Source of the DNA: Sorex araneus
Taxonomy: Eukaryota; Chordata; Mammalia; Eulipotyphla; Soricidae
DNA length: 64,000 bases
Direction: 5' to 3'
Assembly: GCF_027595985.1 (NCBI RefSeq)
Contig: NC_073311.1
Coordinates: 45,489,974-45,553,973, forward strand
Position numbers and translations under genes: made by a program
Part shown: one piece after another, positions 22,930 through 33,674 of the stretch
How the letters are laid out: every line of letters begins with the position of its first letter
Numbering within the stretch: the stretch's first letter is position 1
The notes under the pieces: generated by a model
The model's input: the letters and a program-made list of their open reading frames with translations, nothing else
What the model was told of the DNA's origin: nothing
Databases searched by the model: none

Positions 22930-23815
22930 CTGGAATTTGGATTCGGCTTCTCATAGCCCCGGCTTGGGGGGGTTACGAGTGGGGCCTTTGCGGATCCCCG
23001 TCCCAGCGGAAGGATGCTGTTTGGATTCTGCCCGACAACGTGTCTTCAGTTACCCAGCATTTGAAGTGCACAAGCCACTCTCCCTGGGCACGAGAGTACT
23101 CTGGGTACTCTGACCTCTGGCCCCAGGCACGTAAGCCAGGCAGAGCACTGCCCCTGGCTGCGCAGAGGACACTCCAGGGAGCCCCACGTCAGGCCTTCGA
23201 GAGGCCTAAGATTAGGCCTGAGTTTTTGTGTGCTTTGTATTTTTGTGGGAGAGAGAGGAATTCCCTAGCAGCTCCTAATCCCTGCGCCCGGATGGAAGAA
23301 TGCATGGCCACAGGGCGTCTGCCGTGCCAGCTCATGTTCCACTGACTCAACTTGGCACACCTGGCCTTCACCTTGGCAGAGGGCTGCTCCTGCTCCATGG
23401 CCGCAGGCAGACAGATTGCAGAGACAGGGCAGAAGCTGTGTGTGGACTAAGGTCAGGGGCAAGCTGCTGTGTGGAGGGGCCAGCCCAAAGCCTGCACTGC
23501 CCCTCTCCCAGTGCTGCGGCCGGCCACGGTCGGGAGGGACTCTGCCGGTGTGCTGGTGTTTTGAAATGTTCATTATAGGCCCCGTGATTTACAATACTAC
23601 TCACGCATTCACGGGAGGGTTTCATGTAACGTTTCAGCACCACGCCCTCCGCTTCCCTCCCCTCCCACGCCTGCCGGTGATTTTAAAATCCTTAAGATCA
23701 GGTATGAAGAGCATAGTCAGAAATCTCGGAGAAGCTGAGAAGACGAGGACAAAGCAAGTCAGTTTGGGATGACACCATTTCCCGTCATCCGATGAAGATC
23801 TTTTTGCAAATATCT
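22930..23815. other. Intergenic, no recognised element
   Basis: GC-rich unique-looking DNA; overlapping open frames of 90-150 codons on both strands have no family signature. Confidence 0.5.
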
Positions 23816-23817
23816 AG

Positions 23818-23988
23818 AAGGACTGGAGTGTCAGTACAGTGAGCAGGGCGTTTGCCTTGCATGCAGCCGGCCTGGGTTTGATCCCTGGCATCCCCAGTGG
23901 TCCCCCGAGCACCGCCAGGAGTGACTCCGGAGTGCAGAGGCAGGGATAACCCCTGAGCACCTCAGGGTGTGACCCAACAGCAACAGGG
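23818..23988 (+). mobile_element. SOR-type SINE, diverged
   Basis: GGACTGGAGTGTCAGTACAG head, GGTTTGATCCC B box, ending GGGTGTGACCCAACAGCAAC with no poly(A). Confidence 0.88.
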
Positions 23989-24286
23989 AGTATTTAGAAG
24001 ACTTCCCTGATGCTGACTTGTCAGAAAGAGCCTTACTCTGGCAAAGGAAACTGTTTCGGGAAAAGTGAGTGAGTGGCTGCGGCTGTGATGGGGCAGAGGC
24101 AGGGAAAAGGCTTGACAGGAGTCAGGAAATCAGGGTGGTTGGCTGGAGCACAAGAAGCGGAAGAAGCAAAGGAAGTAAACTTCCAGCTCAAAAAGAACCA
24201 TAAAGCTTCATTTCCCAGACACTGTAATATTCCTTGAGAAAAGCAATGTTAGTAGGCTTGTTCTAGCTTAGAAATGAACACTCTTG

Positions 24287-24500
24287 GGGGCTGGAGCGAT
24301 AACACAGCGGATAGGGCATCTGTCTTGCACGCGGCCGACCTGGGTTCGATTCCCAGCATCCCATATGGTCCCCTGAGCACCACCAGGAGTAATTCCTGAG
24401 TGCAGAGCCAGGAGTAAGCCCTGTGCATCGCCGGGTGTGACCCAAAAAGCAAAAAAAAACAAAAACAAAAAACAAAACAAAACAAACAAAAAACCACCTC
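24287..24500 (+). mobile_element. SOR-type SINE
   Basis: Complete; tail is a mix of AAAAC and AAACA units. GAAATGAACACT occurs on both sides as a target-site duplication. Confidence 0.94.
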
Positions 24501-24531
24501 CAGAAATGAACACTATTTGGTGATTTTAAGA

Positions 24532-24709
24532 GTTTTTTTTTTTTGCTTTTTTGGGTCACACCCAGCGATGCACAGGGGTTACTCCTGGCTCTGCACTCAG
24601 GAATTACTCCTGGCGGTGCTTGGGGGACCATATGGGATGCCGGAGATTGAACCCAGGTCGGCCGCGTGCAAGGCAAACGCCCTACCCGCTGTGCTATCGC
24701 TCCGGCCCC
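24532..24709 (-). mobile_element. SOR-type SINE
   Basis: Opposite orientation to the copy 30 bases upstream, so a transcript through both could fold back. TTTAAGAGTTTT repeats on both sides. Confidence 0.94.
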
Positions 24710-24756
24710 AGACTTTAAGAGTTTTTAAGAATCTGTCATTCAATAATAATTGTATA

Positions 24757-24934
24757 GGGGCTGGAGCGATAGCACAGTGGGCAGGGCGTTTGCCTTGCAC
24801 GCAGTCAACGCAGGTTTGATTCCCAGCATCCCATATGGTCCCCTGAGTACCGCCAGGGGTGATTCCTGAGTGCAGAGCCAGGAGTAACCCCTGAGCATTG
24901 CTGCGAGATGTGACCCAACAAGCAAAAAAAAAAC
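24757..24934 (+). mobile_element. SOR-type SINE
   Basis: Full head and body; tail begins AACAAGCAAAAAAAAA. Confidence 0.94.
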
Positions 24935-24939
24935 AATTA

Positions 24940-25075
24940 TATAAGTTGGGAGTGGATAGAGTGCAGCCAGTAGGGTGTGGCCGACCTGGGTTGACCCCTG
25001 GCACCACATGTCCTTGAGCCCTGCCAGGAGTGATCCCTGACCACTGCGGGTAGTAACCTCCGCCCCTAATAGTCA
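24940..25075 (+). mobile_element. SOR-related SINE, damaged
   Basis: GTGGATAGAGTGCAGCCAG head remnant and GACCTGGGTTGACCCCTGGC; lies directly after the previous copy. Confidence 0.65.
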
Positions 25076-25307
25076 ATGAGCACCGCCAGGTACGCCCACC
25101 TCTGCCAATAAACTAGACAAAACAGAAAAACGAAACAGAGGAGCATCTCCCACTTGCAGCTCTCGATAACTTTTCCTAAGCGCGGAAAAAACATTTCAAG
25201 TCTTGTACTGCAGGATTTCACTGGTGGCAAACCATGAACATTTTCTCTCACTGATCACGCCCAGGCACTACTGCAGCAGTGTTCACTCAGCACGATCAAA
25301 GAAACTG

Positions 25308-25393
25308 CAGGCGGGGGTTTGGCTCAGAGGGAGTGCAGGAGGGGGGGCCCGGGTTCAATCCCTAGCACTTCAAAATTAAAAAAAAAAAAACCA
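25308..25393 (+). mobile_element. ID-like SINE (tRNA-Ala-like head)
   Basis: GGGGGTTTGGCTCAGAGGG, then GGGTTCAATCCCTAGCAC and a poly(A). It differs from the SOR head and ends right after the tRNA-like part. Confidence 0.6.
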
Positions 25394-25477
25394 CAATATT
25401 ATTCAACAAGTAGAGCAACCCAGAAAACACAGCATATTCTGAATAAAGGAAAATACTGTAAGAGAAACTTGTTATTA

Positions 25478-25654
25478 TTATTATTTTTTTGCTTTTTGGG
25501 TCACACCTGGCAACGCACAGGGGTTACTCCCGGCTCTGCACTCAGGAATCACCCCTGGCGGCGCTCAGGGGACCATATGGGATGCTGGGAATCAAACCCG
25601 GGTCAACCGCGTGCAAGGCAAACGCCCTCCCCGCTGTGCTAGTGCCCCAGCCCC
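25478..25654 (-). mobile_element. SOR-type SINE
   Basis: (TTA)n/T-rich end, then GGGTCACACCTGGCAACGCAC, ending AGTGCCCCAGCCCC. Confidence 0.93.
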
Positions 25655-25689
25655 TCAAGTTCTTTTAATTATCATTATACCAAATATTT

Positions 25690-25876
25690 CCTTTTGGGTT
25701 TTTTTTGGGGGGGAGAAGGCACACTTGGCAGTGCAGAGGGTTTACTCCTGGTTCTATACTTGGAGCTAATTCCTGGCGGGCTCAAGGGATCATCTGGGAT
25801 GCTGGGGAATCAAACCCTGGTCATCTACCTGGCAAGGCAAGTGCCATACCCCCTATACTAGGGCTCTGCACCCCAG
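25690..25876 (-). mobile_element. Old SOR-related SINE
   Basis: Poly(T), GGCACACTTGGCAGTGCAGAGG, ending GGGCTCTGCACCCC. Diverged. Confidence 0.7.
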
Positions 25877-25924
25877 TAGATTTGAAGAACAAAAACAGAG
25901 ACAAAACCCCTGCAATAGTGAAGC

Positions 25925-26098
25925 AGCGAGGGCAGAGCAGTGGTACAGTGGGCTGGGCGTTTGTCTTGCACGTAGCTAATCCAGGTTCGATCCCCGGCAT
26001 CCCATATGGTTCCCCACGTAACACCAGGAGTGACTCCTGAATGTAGATCCAGGAGCAAACCCTGAGCATCGAAGGGTATGACCCAAAAAGGGGTGGGG
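25925..26098 (+). mobile_element. SOR-related SINE
   Basis: GAGGGCAGAGCAGTGGTACAG head, GGTTCGATCCC B box, ACCCAAAAAGG end. Confidence 0.85.
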
Positions 26099-26167
26099 GG
26101 GAAGAGAGGAACAGGTACTGAGGAGATAGGAGATAGAAGCTAATTAAGTTCATTTATTCTTCTATGG

Positions 26168-26190
26168 TGTCACACACACACACACACACA
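26168..26190. repeat. (CA)n microsatellite
   Basis: About ten CA units followed by A8. Confidence 0.95.
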
Positions 26191-26251
26191 AAAAAAAACC
26201 ACTCCTCAGATACTTTTAAGTATGTACCATAATTTAAAACATTTTTAGTTC

Positions 26252-26605
26252 AGGGGGCTGGAAGTGTAACAGCAGGAAGGGCGTTTGCCTTGCACACAGC
26301 CGACCTGGTTCAATCCCCAGCATCCCATATGGTCCTCTTTTTCTTTTTGGATCACACCCGGTGATGCACAGGGGTTACTCCTGGCTCTGCACTCAGGAAT
26401 TATCCCTGGCGGTGCTCAGGGGACCATATGGGATGCTGGGAATCGAACCCGGGTCGGCCGCGTGCAAGGCAAACGCCCTACCCGCTATGCTATTGCTCCA
26501 GCCCCACCACATGGTCCTCTTGAGCACCGCCAGGGGTAAATCCTGAGTGCAGAGCCAGGAGTAACCCCTGAGCATTACTGGGTGTGTCCCCCACACACAC
26601 CCCCA
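26252..26605 (+). mobile_element. SOR-type SINE split by another SINE
   Basis: Outer + strand element: its first part runs to 26339 and it resumes at 26511. The two parts meet at the duplicated 11-mer ATGGTCCTCTT (26329-26339 and 26511-26521), which is the target site of the inner insertion. Confidence 0.95.
26340..26510 (-). mobile_element. SOR-type SINE nested inside another SOR SINE
   Basis: Inner, minus-strand copy, nearly consensus (TTTTTGGATCACACCCGGTG to TATTGCTCCAGCCCC). It is younger than its host by position. Confidence 0.95.
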
Positions 26606-26814
26606 AAAGGCTCCCCATTCTTAGTTCAATGTAGATGCTTATATACTTAAGTTCAGAACTGGGGCGGGGAGCATATTCAACCATATGCAACACAGGCCAA
26701 ACACTAGGCCGAAACTACCACTCCTTCGCCAGAAAGGTGGCTGTGTATCTGGCTCGTGTATGACGCTAGTGTTTGTTCCAGTATGGGGGTCATAAAACCT
26801 AAAGTTAACCTGGT

Positions 26815-26998
26815 TTGGGGGCAGGAGAGGTAGCAGTAAGTGGGCAGATGCTGGTCTTACATGCAGCCAATCTGGGTTCTATCCCCGGCATCCCGTATGG
26901 TCCCCAGAGCACCACCAGGAGTAACTTCTAGCTAGTAGGAACCCGAGTATTGCCAGGTGTAGCCCCCAAACCAAACCCAAACTAACCAAAAACAAAAA
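26815..26998 (+). mobile_element. SOR-related SINE, diverged
   Basis: GGGGGCAGGAGAGGTAGCAG head, GGGTTCTATCCCCGGCATCCC, AACC-rich tail. Confidence 0.8.
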
Positions 26999-27039
26999 AA
27001 AAACACCCCAAAGTTGATCACTCTGTTTTTAATTTTATT

Positions 27040-27217
27040 TTTTTTAATTTTTTTGTTTTGGGGTCATACCCGGCGATGCACAGGGGTTACTCCTGGTTCT
27101 GCACTCAGGAATTGCTCCTGGCAGTGCTCAGGGGACCCTATGGGATGCTGGGAATCGAACCTGGGTCGGCCGCGTGCAACGCAAACGCCCTACCTGCTGT
27201 GCTATTGCTCTAGCCCC
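27040..27217 (-). mobile_element. SOR-type SINE
   Basis: T-rich end, GGGTCATACCCGGCGATGCAC, ending GCTATTGCTCTAGCCCC. Confidence 0.94.
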
Positions 27218-27267
27218 CACTTACTCTGTTTTCAGTTCCATAGCAAATGACTGAATTTAGAAATTCC

Positions 27268-27357
27268 CTTTGGGTGTTGGAACATGGTAAGACTGAAACC
27301 CAATCATGAACAACTTTGTTACTGTGTATCTCATGGGGATTCAATTAAAAAAAGAAA
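27268..27357 (+). mobile_element. L1 3' end, truncated
   Basis: GAAACCCAATCATGAACAAC, then GTGTATCTCATGGGGATTC and AATTAAAAAAAG. Same terminus as at 30128 and 54340. Confidence 0.7.
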
Positions 27358-27402
27358 TTCCCTTCCATGTATACTGATATAAACATTCAATTTGTCTAAA
27401 GA

Positions 27403-27490
27403 GCCGGGGTATAACTCAGTGGCAGAGCACTTGCCTTGGTATATGAGGTGCTAGGTTCAACTGCTGGTGCTGCAGATAAATAAAAATAAC
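27403..27490 (+). mobile_element. ID-like SINE (tRNA-Ala-like head)
   Basis: GGGGTATAACTCAGTGGCAG followed by AGCACTTGCCTT and GCTAGGTTCAACTGC; best preserved of the ID-like copies here. Short A/T tail. Confidence 0.65.
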
Positions 27491-27499
27491 ACTAATTGC

Positions 27500-27622
27500 A
27501 TTTTTCAGTTCTTTCATTTTTGGGCCACTCCAGCAGTGCTTGGGGTGGCTACAGGCTCAGGGATAGAACCTGGGCCTCGTGCATGCAAATCCTGTACTCA
27601 GTGATACGGTGTGTCCAGCCCT
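27500..27622 (-). mobile_element. Old SOR-related SINE
   Basis: TTTTTGGGCCACTCCAGCAG to GTGTGTCCAGCCC, with a central deletion. Confidence 0.6.
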
Positions 27623-28400
27623 TCTTGATTCCTGAACAAAATCCAATCTTTGATTTTAGAAAAAGAATCTGATAACCAAAGACAAACCCTTGTTATCTAA
27701 TGATATTCTATCCGAATGAAGTGGAAAATATTTCAGAAACACACATTTGTATCAAGCCTTCCACCAACTGGTTTATCGATTAACCAGAAATTCTAAGAAT
27801 TTTTTTTAAGAAAACAGGTTTGGAGAAACACAGATCAGTGAAGTGTTATTTTATATCCTAAATGATATAAGTAGTCAAAATGTCCAAGAGGTAATTAAAT
27901 AATAATGGTTCAACCATATAACAGAACAGGGGAAAATGTTCACAATATATTATTAAGTGGGGGAAAAAGGGTTACAAAACATTATCCAAGTATGAGCTCA
28001 TTTTTATAAAAATACACATATTTAGCAAGTAAAAGGACAGATGTTATTTATCAAGTTATTTACATTGGTTATTTCAACATAGTAGGAAAATGGCTGATTC
28101 TGCTTCACCATCTGACTAGCTTTATTTTCTGCAATGAAGATTATTTAAAGGGGAAATTATTGAGGGAGTTTATTACTTCACATAGGTCAAGATACCCCCA
28201 AGGCTCCTCTGGAAAGTTCCCGTTCTGGCCTCGTTTTGGGAAACGGCTTCTACCTTGTACACTTCCATGTCCTCCTAAGGTGATGTTCACTCAAACTCCC
28301 CCTGAGGCAAACTGTACAGCGGCAACTGGGATTTCAAAAGCCTTTTCAAATTGTCATTAAAAGAGAAAATACAAATCCTCACTCTGAAAAAAAAAAAAAA
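27623..28400. other. AT-rich stretch before NFYB 3' end
   Basis: No element recognised. TTTATT (a minus-strand AATAAA) occurs near 28119 and could mark a longer NFYB 3' end. Confidence 0.5.
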
Positions 28401-28429
28401 AAAAACCCACAAAGCACCCAAGCACATAC

Positions 28430-29506
28430 TACTAAATTATACAAAGTTACATCATCTGTGTTTAGTTTATTGCCAAGGTGAAGACAGCACGCTGCAAGCT
28501 GGAGCTTCTGTCCCCTCTCGCACCCGGGCTCCGGGCGGGCCGGACGCACACCACGGCTGACGTCTCTTGGTTCCCACGGTAGAACAGAAACTGACATTTC
28601 ATTAAAAAGGCAAAATGAGGATATTTACTATCAGTCTCTCCAAGTTCTCTTCTGGAAGATAAGATGATCGCATTGGGAGATAGGCCTCGGGAAAAAAATC
28701 ATAAATCATACACAAGATGGAAGGGGCAGACCAGTTCAAGAGCACTGCGACTACATTAAACATCAACAGATTCCAACATCATCATCGGGTGACTCAAAAC
28801 AAATGAGCCTTTTTAACAAAAGATCCGGTAGAACAAAACTCTCTTAACAGGCACAAGGAACAGTGTAAACACCGCTGACGGCCACCAGGTTTTACAGGCA
28901 GACAACTGGCTGCTGCGTTCACACTTAATTTTTCAGTTAAAACAGCGTGGCTGAGGCTATGAATGCTTGGGAAAAAAAAAAAACTTACTTAATAAATATG
29001 GCGATGCCATAAAATCTAGCTAGGTTATCATGCAAGATATTAATAATCAAGACAAACTCAAATTTATAATAAAGGCAACTTGCATTCAAAATGAACTCTA
29101 CCCTTGTATTTTATTAAAAGGGCAAACATCATGAATTAACCCAGCTGCTTACTTGAATTACAAAAGTAACATGATTCAATATGAAAATAAGAAACTGTCT
29201 ACAAATCTCTGACAGTAATAAATTGCAATATACAATGCATACAGGAGTCATACAGAGCAACAAACTCTCGTACAAAACAAAAATAGTTTAATACCTTTAA
29301 AATCCAAATTTTTCCTTTTAAAATCATTCATGAAAAAGATTCTCAAGTCAGAATTAACACCTCAATTAGTCAAGCATCAGGAAGCTACATTACAGCTATT
29401 TAATATACAGAGAGACATCTTCCACCACTCATTTCTTGCTGATGTCTCCGTGCCGGAAATCACAGGCTCTCGCTTGCTACACTCCTTATTCCGTCATTCC
29501 TTCAGA
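28430..29506 (-). other. NFYB: NFYB 3' UTR
   Basis: AT-rich, SINE-free sequence downstream of the stop (29507-29509, minus). Candidate minus-strand AATAAA signals (TTTATT on +) are at 28466-28471 and 29110-29115; the exact end is open. Confidence 0.65.
28466..28471 (-). terminator. NFYB: Candidate poly(A) signal of NFYB
   Basis: TTTATT on +, AATAAA on the transcribed strand, about 1 kb after the stop codon. An alternative at 29110-29115 would give a shorter UTR. Confidence 0.45.
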
Positions 29507-29539
29507 TCATGAAAACTGAATTTGCTGAACACCAGAAAT
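29507..29539 (-). CDS. NFYB: NFYB coding exon 7 (C-terminus)
   Basis: Encodes ISGVQQIQFS and a TGA stop, the known C-terminus of NF-YB. The minus-strand acceptor is ctgatttttag. It belongs to the Gln-rich tail, which is outside the histone fold and less structured. Confidence 0.96.
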   Translation of the reverse strand: MSGVQQIQFS

Positions 29540-29915
29540 CTAAAAATCAGAAAATTTAAATTCAGCAGAATTAAAACAGCATAAGAATATTATAAATATC
29601 CAAAGAAAAAAATAGACAATGAAAATGATGATCTCTACTTCTAAATTCTTCCTACCCGGGGAAGCCAAGGGAGCTACTTAAAGGTTTTCTGTGTATCTTA
29701 CTAGTAATCTTCAACAGAAATATGAACATGTGTGTATGCATTTTTTGGTAATCATGAGACTACTATGCACAATCATACTATAAGAAAGCAATTTTTAACA
29801 ACCTTCTTTAACAAGTCATAATAATGATACTTTGAATTGCCTGTGATAAATTAATGGATATAAGCCATTTTAAAAATAATTTTTAAAAAATTTTTATTTT
29901 AAAAAGATCCCGTAC

Positions 29916-29995
29916 CTGTTGATAGGATGTTGTGTAAACCATAACATTTTGTTGTTGACCATCTGCAGTTATTAAACCAGCTGGTAACTGATTAG
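29916..29995 (-). CDS. NFYB: NFYB coding exon 6 (Gln-rich C-terminal part)
   Basis: An 80-base segment. The first two bases complete a Thr codon, followed by NQLPAGLITADGQQQNVM and VYTTSYQQ. Borders are tattttcttttag and gtacgg. This is the Gln-rich transactivation-type tail of NF-YB. Confidence 0.96.
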
Positions 29996-30127
29996 CTAAA
30001 AGAAAATAAAACAAGTTAAAGCAAGAAAACCTTGCATTTACTTTGTTGAATCTGAAGCTTAAGTTTTACCATTAACATCTCATAATTCTGTCATTCACCC
30101 CCTTTCATTTAAAATAAAAAGCTTCAC

Positions 30128-30226
30128 TGGTGAAATGCCGGGTGTTGGAACACCATGACTGAAACCCAATCGTGAACAACTTTGTAACTGCATCTCATGG
30201 TGATTCAATTAAAAAATAAAATGAAA
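30128..30226 (+). mobile_element. L1 3' end, truncated
   Basis: GGGTGTTGGAACACCATGAC, ACCCAATCGTGAACAACTTT and GGTGATTCAATTAAAAAAT. It is antisense to NFYB, in an intron. Confidence 0.7.
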
Positions 30227-30228
30227 TA

Positions 30229-30400
30229 GGGGCTGGAGCGATAGCACATCGGGGAGGGCGTTTGCCTTGCACTCGGCTGACCTGGGTTCAATTCCCAGCA
30301 TCCCATATGGTCCCCCGAGCACCGCCAGAATTCCTGAGTGCAGAGCCAGGAGTAACCCCTGTGAATCGCCGGGTGTGAGCCAAAAAGAAAAAAAAAAAAT
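30229..30400 (+). mobile_element. SOR-type SINE
   Basis: Directly follows the L1 3' tail. Lacks about ten bases of the GCCAGGGGTAATTCC segment; ends GTGTGAGCCAAAAAG plus A-rich tail. Confidence 0.92.
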
Positions 30401-30939
30401 GCTCCCTAAAAAAAAGCATTTTTCCATTTGCTGAGTAACTATCACTGTGTATCCCATTAACTGTCCCTCTGGACAAAGACTCTGCAGGGCGGTGAGTCTG
30501 CGGGCAGACCGACCTGTGCCGCCTGGCTGGCCCAGGCACTTACATCATCACGCAGTTCTCTTACATAAGAAGTAAATAGTATTTGTGAAATATCATCACC
30601 ACAGAGCTTTCATTTCAGTACTAGTAATTTCACAATGAAAAGACCCTTTACTTCAAATTTAAGTTCAAAGACTTGATATTATAAGCTAAAGTTTCCAGTA
30701 TTCCTCTCATATGTAGATTTTAAACCCAAAACTAGAGGCTGTGGAAACCAGGACGGTCAAAGATTTAAAATACCTGCAGAATTAAAACGTCAGCACTTCT
30801 GACTGACCTCGAATGTGGGGACACGAACTAAATTCAACAGTTCAAAACAGTGCGACACGGAGCGTGGTGCCGCCCTTCCCAGGGAGCCACTACGGGCAGC
30901 CGGGTGACTGGCCACGGAACCCCCGTGACAGGGCCAGGA

Positions 30940-31085
30940 AGAGAGGAGGCAGGTAGGGCGCCTCCTGCACAGGCTGATCAGGGCCTGATCCCCGCACCTC
31001 GGAGGGTCCCCAAGCACTGCCAGCAGTGACCCAAGTGCAGAGCCAGGAGGAAGGCCTGAGCACTCTCCGGGCTGACCCAAAATCC
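30940..31085 (+). mobile_element. Old SOR-related SINE
   Basis: GGCAGGTAGGGCGCCTCCTG start; ends GGGCTGACCCAAAATCC. It lies 70 bases below an NFYB donor. Confidence 0.6.
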
Positions 31086-31155
31086 AAGAAATGAACGAAA
31101 ATTCCCATGACTTGTGAGCACAGATCCTGTTCCGCAAATGGGCAACATCGCTTAC

Positions 31156-31237
31156 TAAATGCCTCCTCCGTTAGCTCCTCGCTGAGGCCGTCTGTAGCCG
31201 TGACTGCTCCACCAATTCCCTTCTCCCCTTTCATGGC
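31156..31237 (-). CDS. NFYB: NFYB coding exon 5
   Basis: An 82-base segment between a tcttcccacag acceptor and a GTAAGC donor. It reads AMKGEKGIGGAVTATDGL and SEELTEEAF, and the last base starts a Thr codon finished by exon 6. This joins the end of the histone fold to the C-terminal tail. Confidence 0.97.
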
Positions 31238-31281
31238 CTGTGGGAAGAAAACAAGAGCATCACTGGTATTCGAAGGAAACG

Positions 31282-31445
31282 CTAGGACAGTGGGTAAGAC
31301 CCTGGCCTTGTAAGTGGCCAAGCCTGGTGTGAACCCCAGAATCCCGTAAGGCCCCCTGAGCACCAGCAGCAGTGATTCCTGAGAGCAGAGCCGGGAATAA
31401 TCAATCCTTGAACACTGCTGGATGTGGTCCAAAAGCAAAGGGAAA
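31282..31445 (+). mobile_element. SOR-related SINE, diverged
   Basis: CTAGGACAGTGGGTAAGACCC start and GGTGTGAACCCCAGAATCCC; ends ATGTGGTCCAAAAGC. It sits just upstream of the exon 5 acceptor on the NFYB strand. Confidence 0.75.
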
Positions 31446-31519
31446 ATAAGTATCTCTAAACGACAATGAACCTACTTATTTCTGAAAACTAGGGGCTTCA
31501 ACTATTAGGTTATTATAAC

Positions 31520-31748
31520 TGCAGCACTGTCGTCCTGTTGTTCGATTTGCTCGAGCGGGCATCAGTAACATCTCCATTGTGAGACTTGTTACTGTTTTTG
31601 GCATAACTAATACGCCACGGGTAGCTTGCCAGGCTCTGCTGTGCGGGCGGGATATTCTCAGTAGCTTGCCGGGCTCTCTGAGAGGGACGGAGGAATCGAA
31701 CCAGGGTCGGCTGTGCGCAAGGCAAACACCTTACCTGCTGTGCTATAT
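31520..31748 (-). mobile_element. Composite SINE (SOR head, second body)
   Basis: CTGTCGTCCTGTTGTTCGAT to GGCTGTGCGCAAGGCAAACAC. Same body as at 8600; no poly(A). Confidence 0.87.
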
Positions 31749-32419
31749 AATGTAACTATTCTGGTCGATTACATATGAAGAAGCCTGTCAGAATGTTAGC
31801 TTTATATAAAAACAAAAGCATCTGTAAGACAGTATTTGTAATGGCAGAGAAAATCTAAAACACTTATGAGTAAAAATAAAGAAATTGCTCAAAGGGGAGA
31901 AATATTCATACCTACAATAATAGAAAGTGCTCACAAAGCTCAAGAACAAAAACCTCCCACAAATAATCCCACCAAGAGACGGGAGAGGAAATGACCAGAC
32001 ACTTCTCTGAAAAGAATATATATACGGACAGCAGGCATATAAGAAAATGTTCATCATGAAAATAGGATACTGTCATTTCCACACCAGTGAGGAAGGAGCC
32101 CCCGTCCACTACTGGTGGGAATGTAAATAAACGCAGCCTCTATGGAAAATGGTAGAGACGCTACTCAGGAAAATTAAAATGGGCCAGAGAGCTCAACAGG
32201 CCAGGTATGCTGCCCAGCACCCCACGGTCCACTGAAACAAAAACCAAAAAACTCAAAAATAGTACTTCCTCATTACCTAATGATTTCAGTCTTGAGCATT
32301 TACCCCAAGGATACAAAAACAAAAGTTCAAAAGGATCCACGCACACCTATATTCATTGCAGCGTTTTATTTACAACAGTCAACATCTGGAAACAACATAA
32401 AATGGATGGGTAAAGGAAC

Positions 32420-32580
32420 TGGTGAGGGGGCAGAGAGACAGTCCAGTGGGGAGGGCACTTGCTTTCACATCTCCAGCAGCCCGTGTGTCCCCAGAGCACC
32501 GCCAGGATTGATTCCTGAGTGCAGAGCCGGAGTAACGCCTGAGCACTACAGGATGTGGCCCAAAACCAAAAACAACAACA
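32420..32580 (+). mobile_element. SOR-related SINE, diverged
   Basis: GGGGCAGAGAGACAGTCCAG head; part of the head/body joint is deleted; ends ATGTGGCCCAAAACC. Confidence 0.8.
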
Positions 32581-32598
32581 GTTTAAAAAATGAACTGT

Positions 32599-32774
32599 GG
32601 GGGCTGGAGTGATAGCACAGCGGGTAGGGCGTTTGCCTTGCACACGGCCAACCCAGGTTCGAATCCCAGCATCCCATATGGTCCCCTGAGCACCGCCAGG
32701 GGTAATTCCTGAGTGCAGAGCCAGGAGTAACCCCTGTGCATCGCTGGGTGTGACCCAAAAAAAAAAAAAAAAAG
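32599..32774 (+). mobile_element. SOR-type SINE
   Basis: Near-consensus; GAACTGTGG on both sides is the target-site duplication, which also bridges the broken L1. Confidence 0.95.
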
Positions 32775-33213
32775 AACTGTGGTGAATATGCCCCATGATG
32801 TCGATATTCCTCATTGACAAGGAACGATGAACTCTTGCCTTTTATTACAGCTTGGATGGAATTGGAAGTCATCACGTCAAGAAAGGTCAGAGGGAAAGGA
32901 TGAAAGATGACCTTACACGTGGTACAAAGCAAAGGCGAGGGAGTGGACAGTATCTAGTGACAACTCCTTGGAATCTGAATATAGAACTGAGGTAATGGAG
33001 GCGGGAGGGAGGAAGAGGAGAAAGGAAGAAGCGGACTAGAAATGACCCCTGGACACTGAAGGGGAATCCTGGGCCCCGCAGGTGATGGGGCAATAACCTT
33101 GTACACCACAAGAGTGAACGCAAACACTATTGTAACAATGTCATCTCAATCACACTAAAAAATAAAAGAAAATGCTCTAGTTCCAAATTCTACCTACAGA
33201 TGAAGACTACTGC

Positions 33214-33215
33214 AA

Positions 33216-33249
<34 letters not shown>

Positions 33250-33250
33250 A
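33214..33250. repeat. (TA)n microsatellite
   Basis: About 18 TA units with one TACATA interruption. Confidence 0.95.
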
Positions 33251-33545
33251 ATGCTCAGCCTATGAATCAACTAGAAATGCCCCAAGGTACCACACGTTGC
33301 TTAGCCAAATGGATGAAGCTGTAGCAGCAAGCTTAGGGTTAAAATCAGGCCAGGTGTCCAGCTTGGACAGAAAAATGTCTCACATCTTTGGCACCGAGCG
33401 TTTCAAACTGCTAAATCAAGTTTCCAGTTTGGACAAAAGATCTCTAAGTTTCTTTCCACATTCAGGTGCTACGATGCTGAAGAAGAGGGTAAAACCTGTA
33501 AGCAACGGACATAATTTGGCCCTACTTGACACGCTCCCATGTTGG

Positions 33546-33620
33546 AGGGGAGGGAGAGAGAGAGAAAGGGAGAGGAGACGGAGAGAGGGACAGAGAGGGG
33601 GAGGGGGAGGAGGAGAGACT
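33546..33620. repeat. Purine-rich (GGAGA)n tract
   Basis: AGGGAGAGAG-type repeats, 75 bases with almost no pyrimidines. Confidence 0.9.
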
Positions 33621-33674
33621 TAAGCTTTCACAAAACTCATACCACAGCTACAGAGAACCCAGACAGAAGGAGAG

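Larger units (their letters stand above)
31850..33175 (+). mobile_element. L1 LINE remnant, interrupted by two SINEs
   Basis: Old L1 3' ORF2/UTR: ACTGGTGGGAATGTAAATAA, ATTCATTGCAGCGTTTTATT, CATCTGGAAACAACATAAAAT and TTGCCTTTTATTACAGCTTGG. It is split by SINEs at 32420 and 32599. Many stops; not functional. Confidence 0.7.

Noticed and set aside
27403..27475. Possible tRNA-Ala gene
   Set aside because: The tRNA-like unit is imperfect, lacks a clean pairing structure by eye, and is followed by an A-rich tail, so it is a SINE head.
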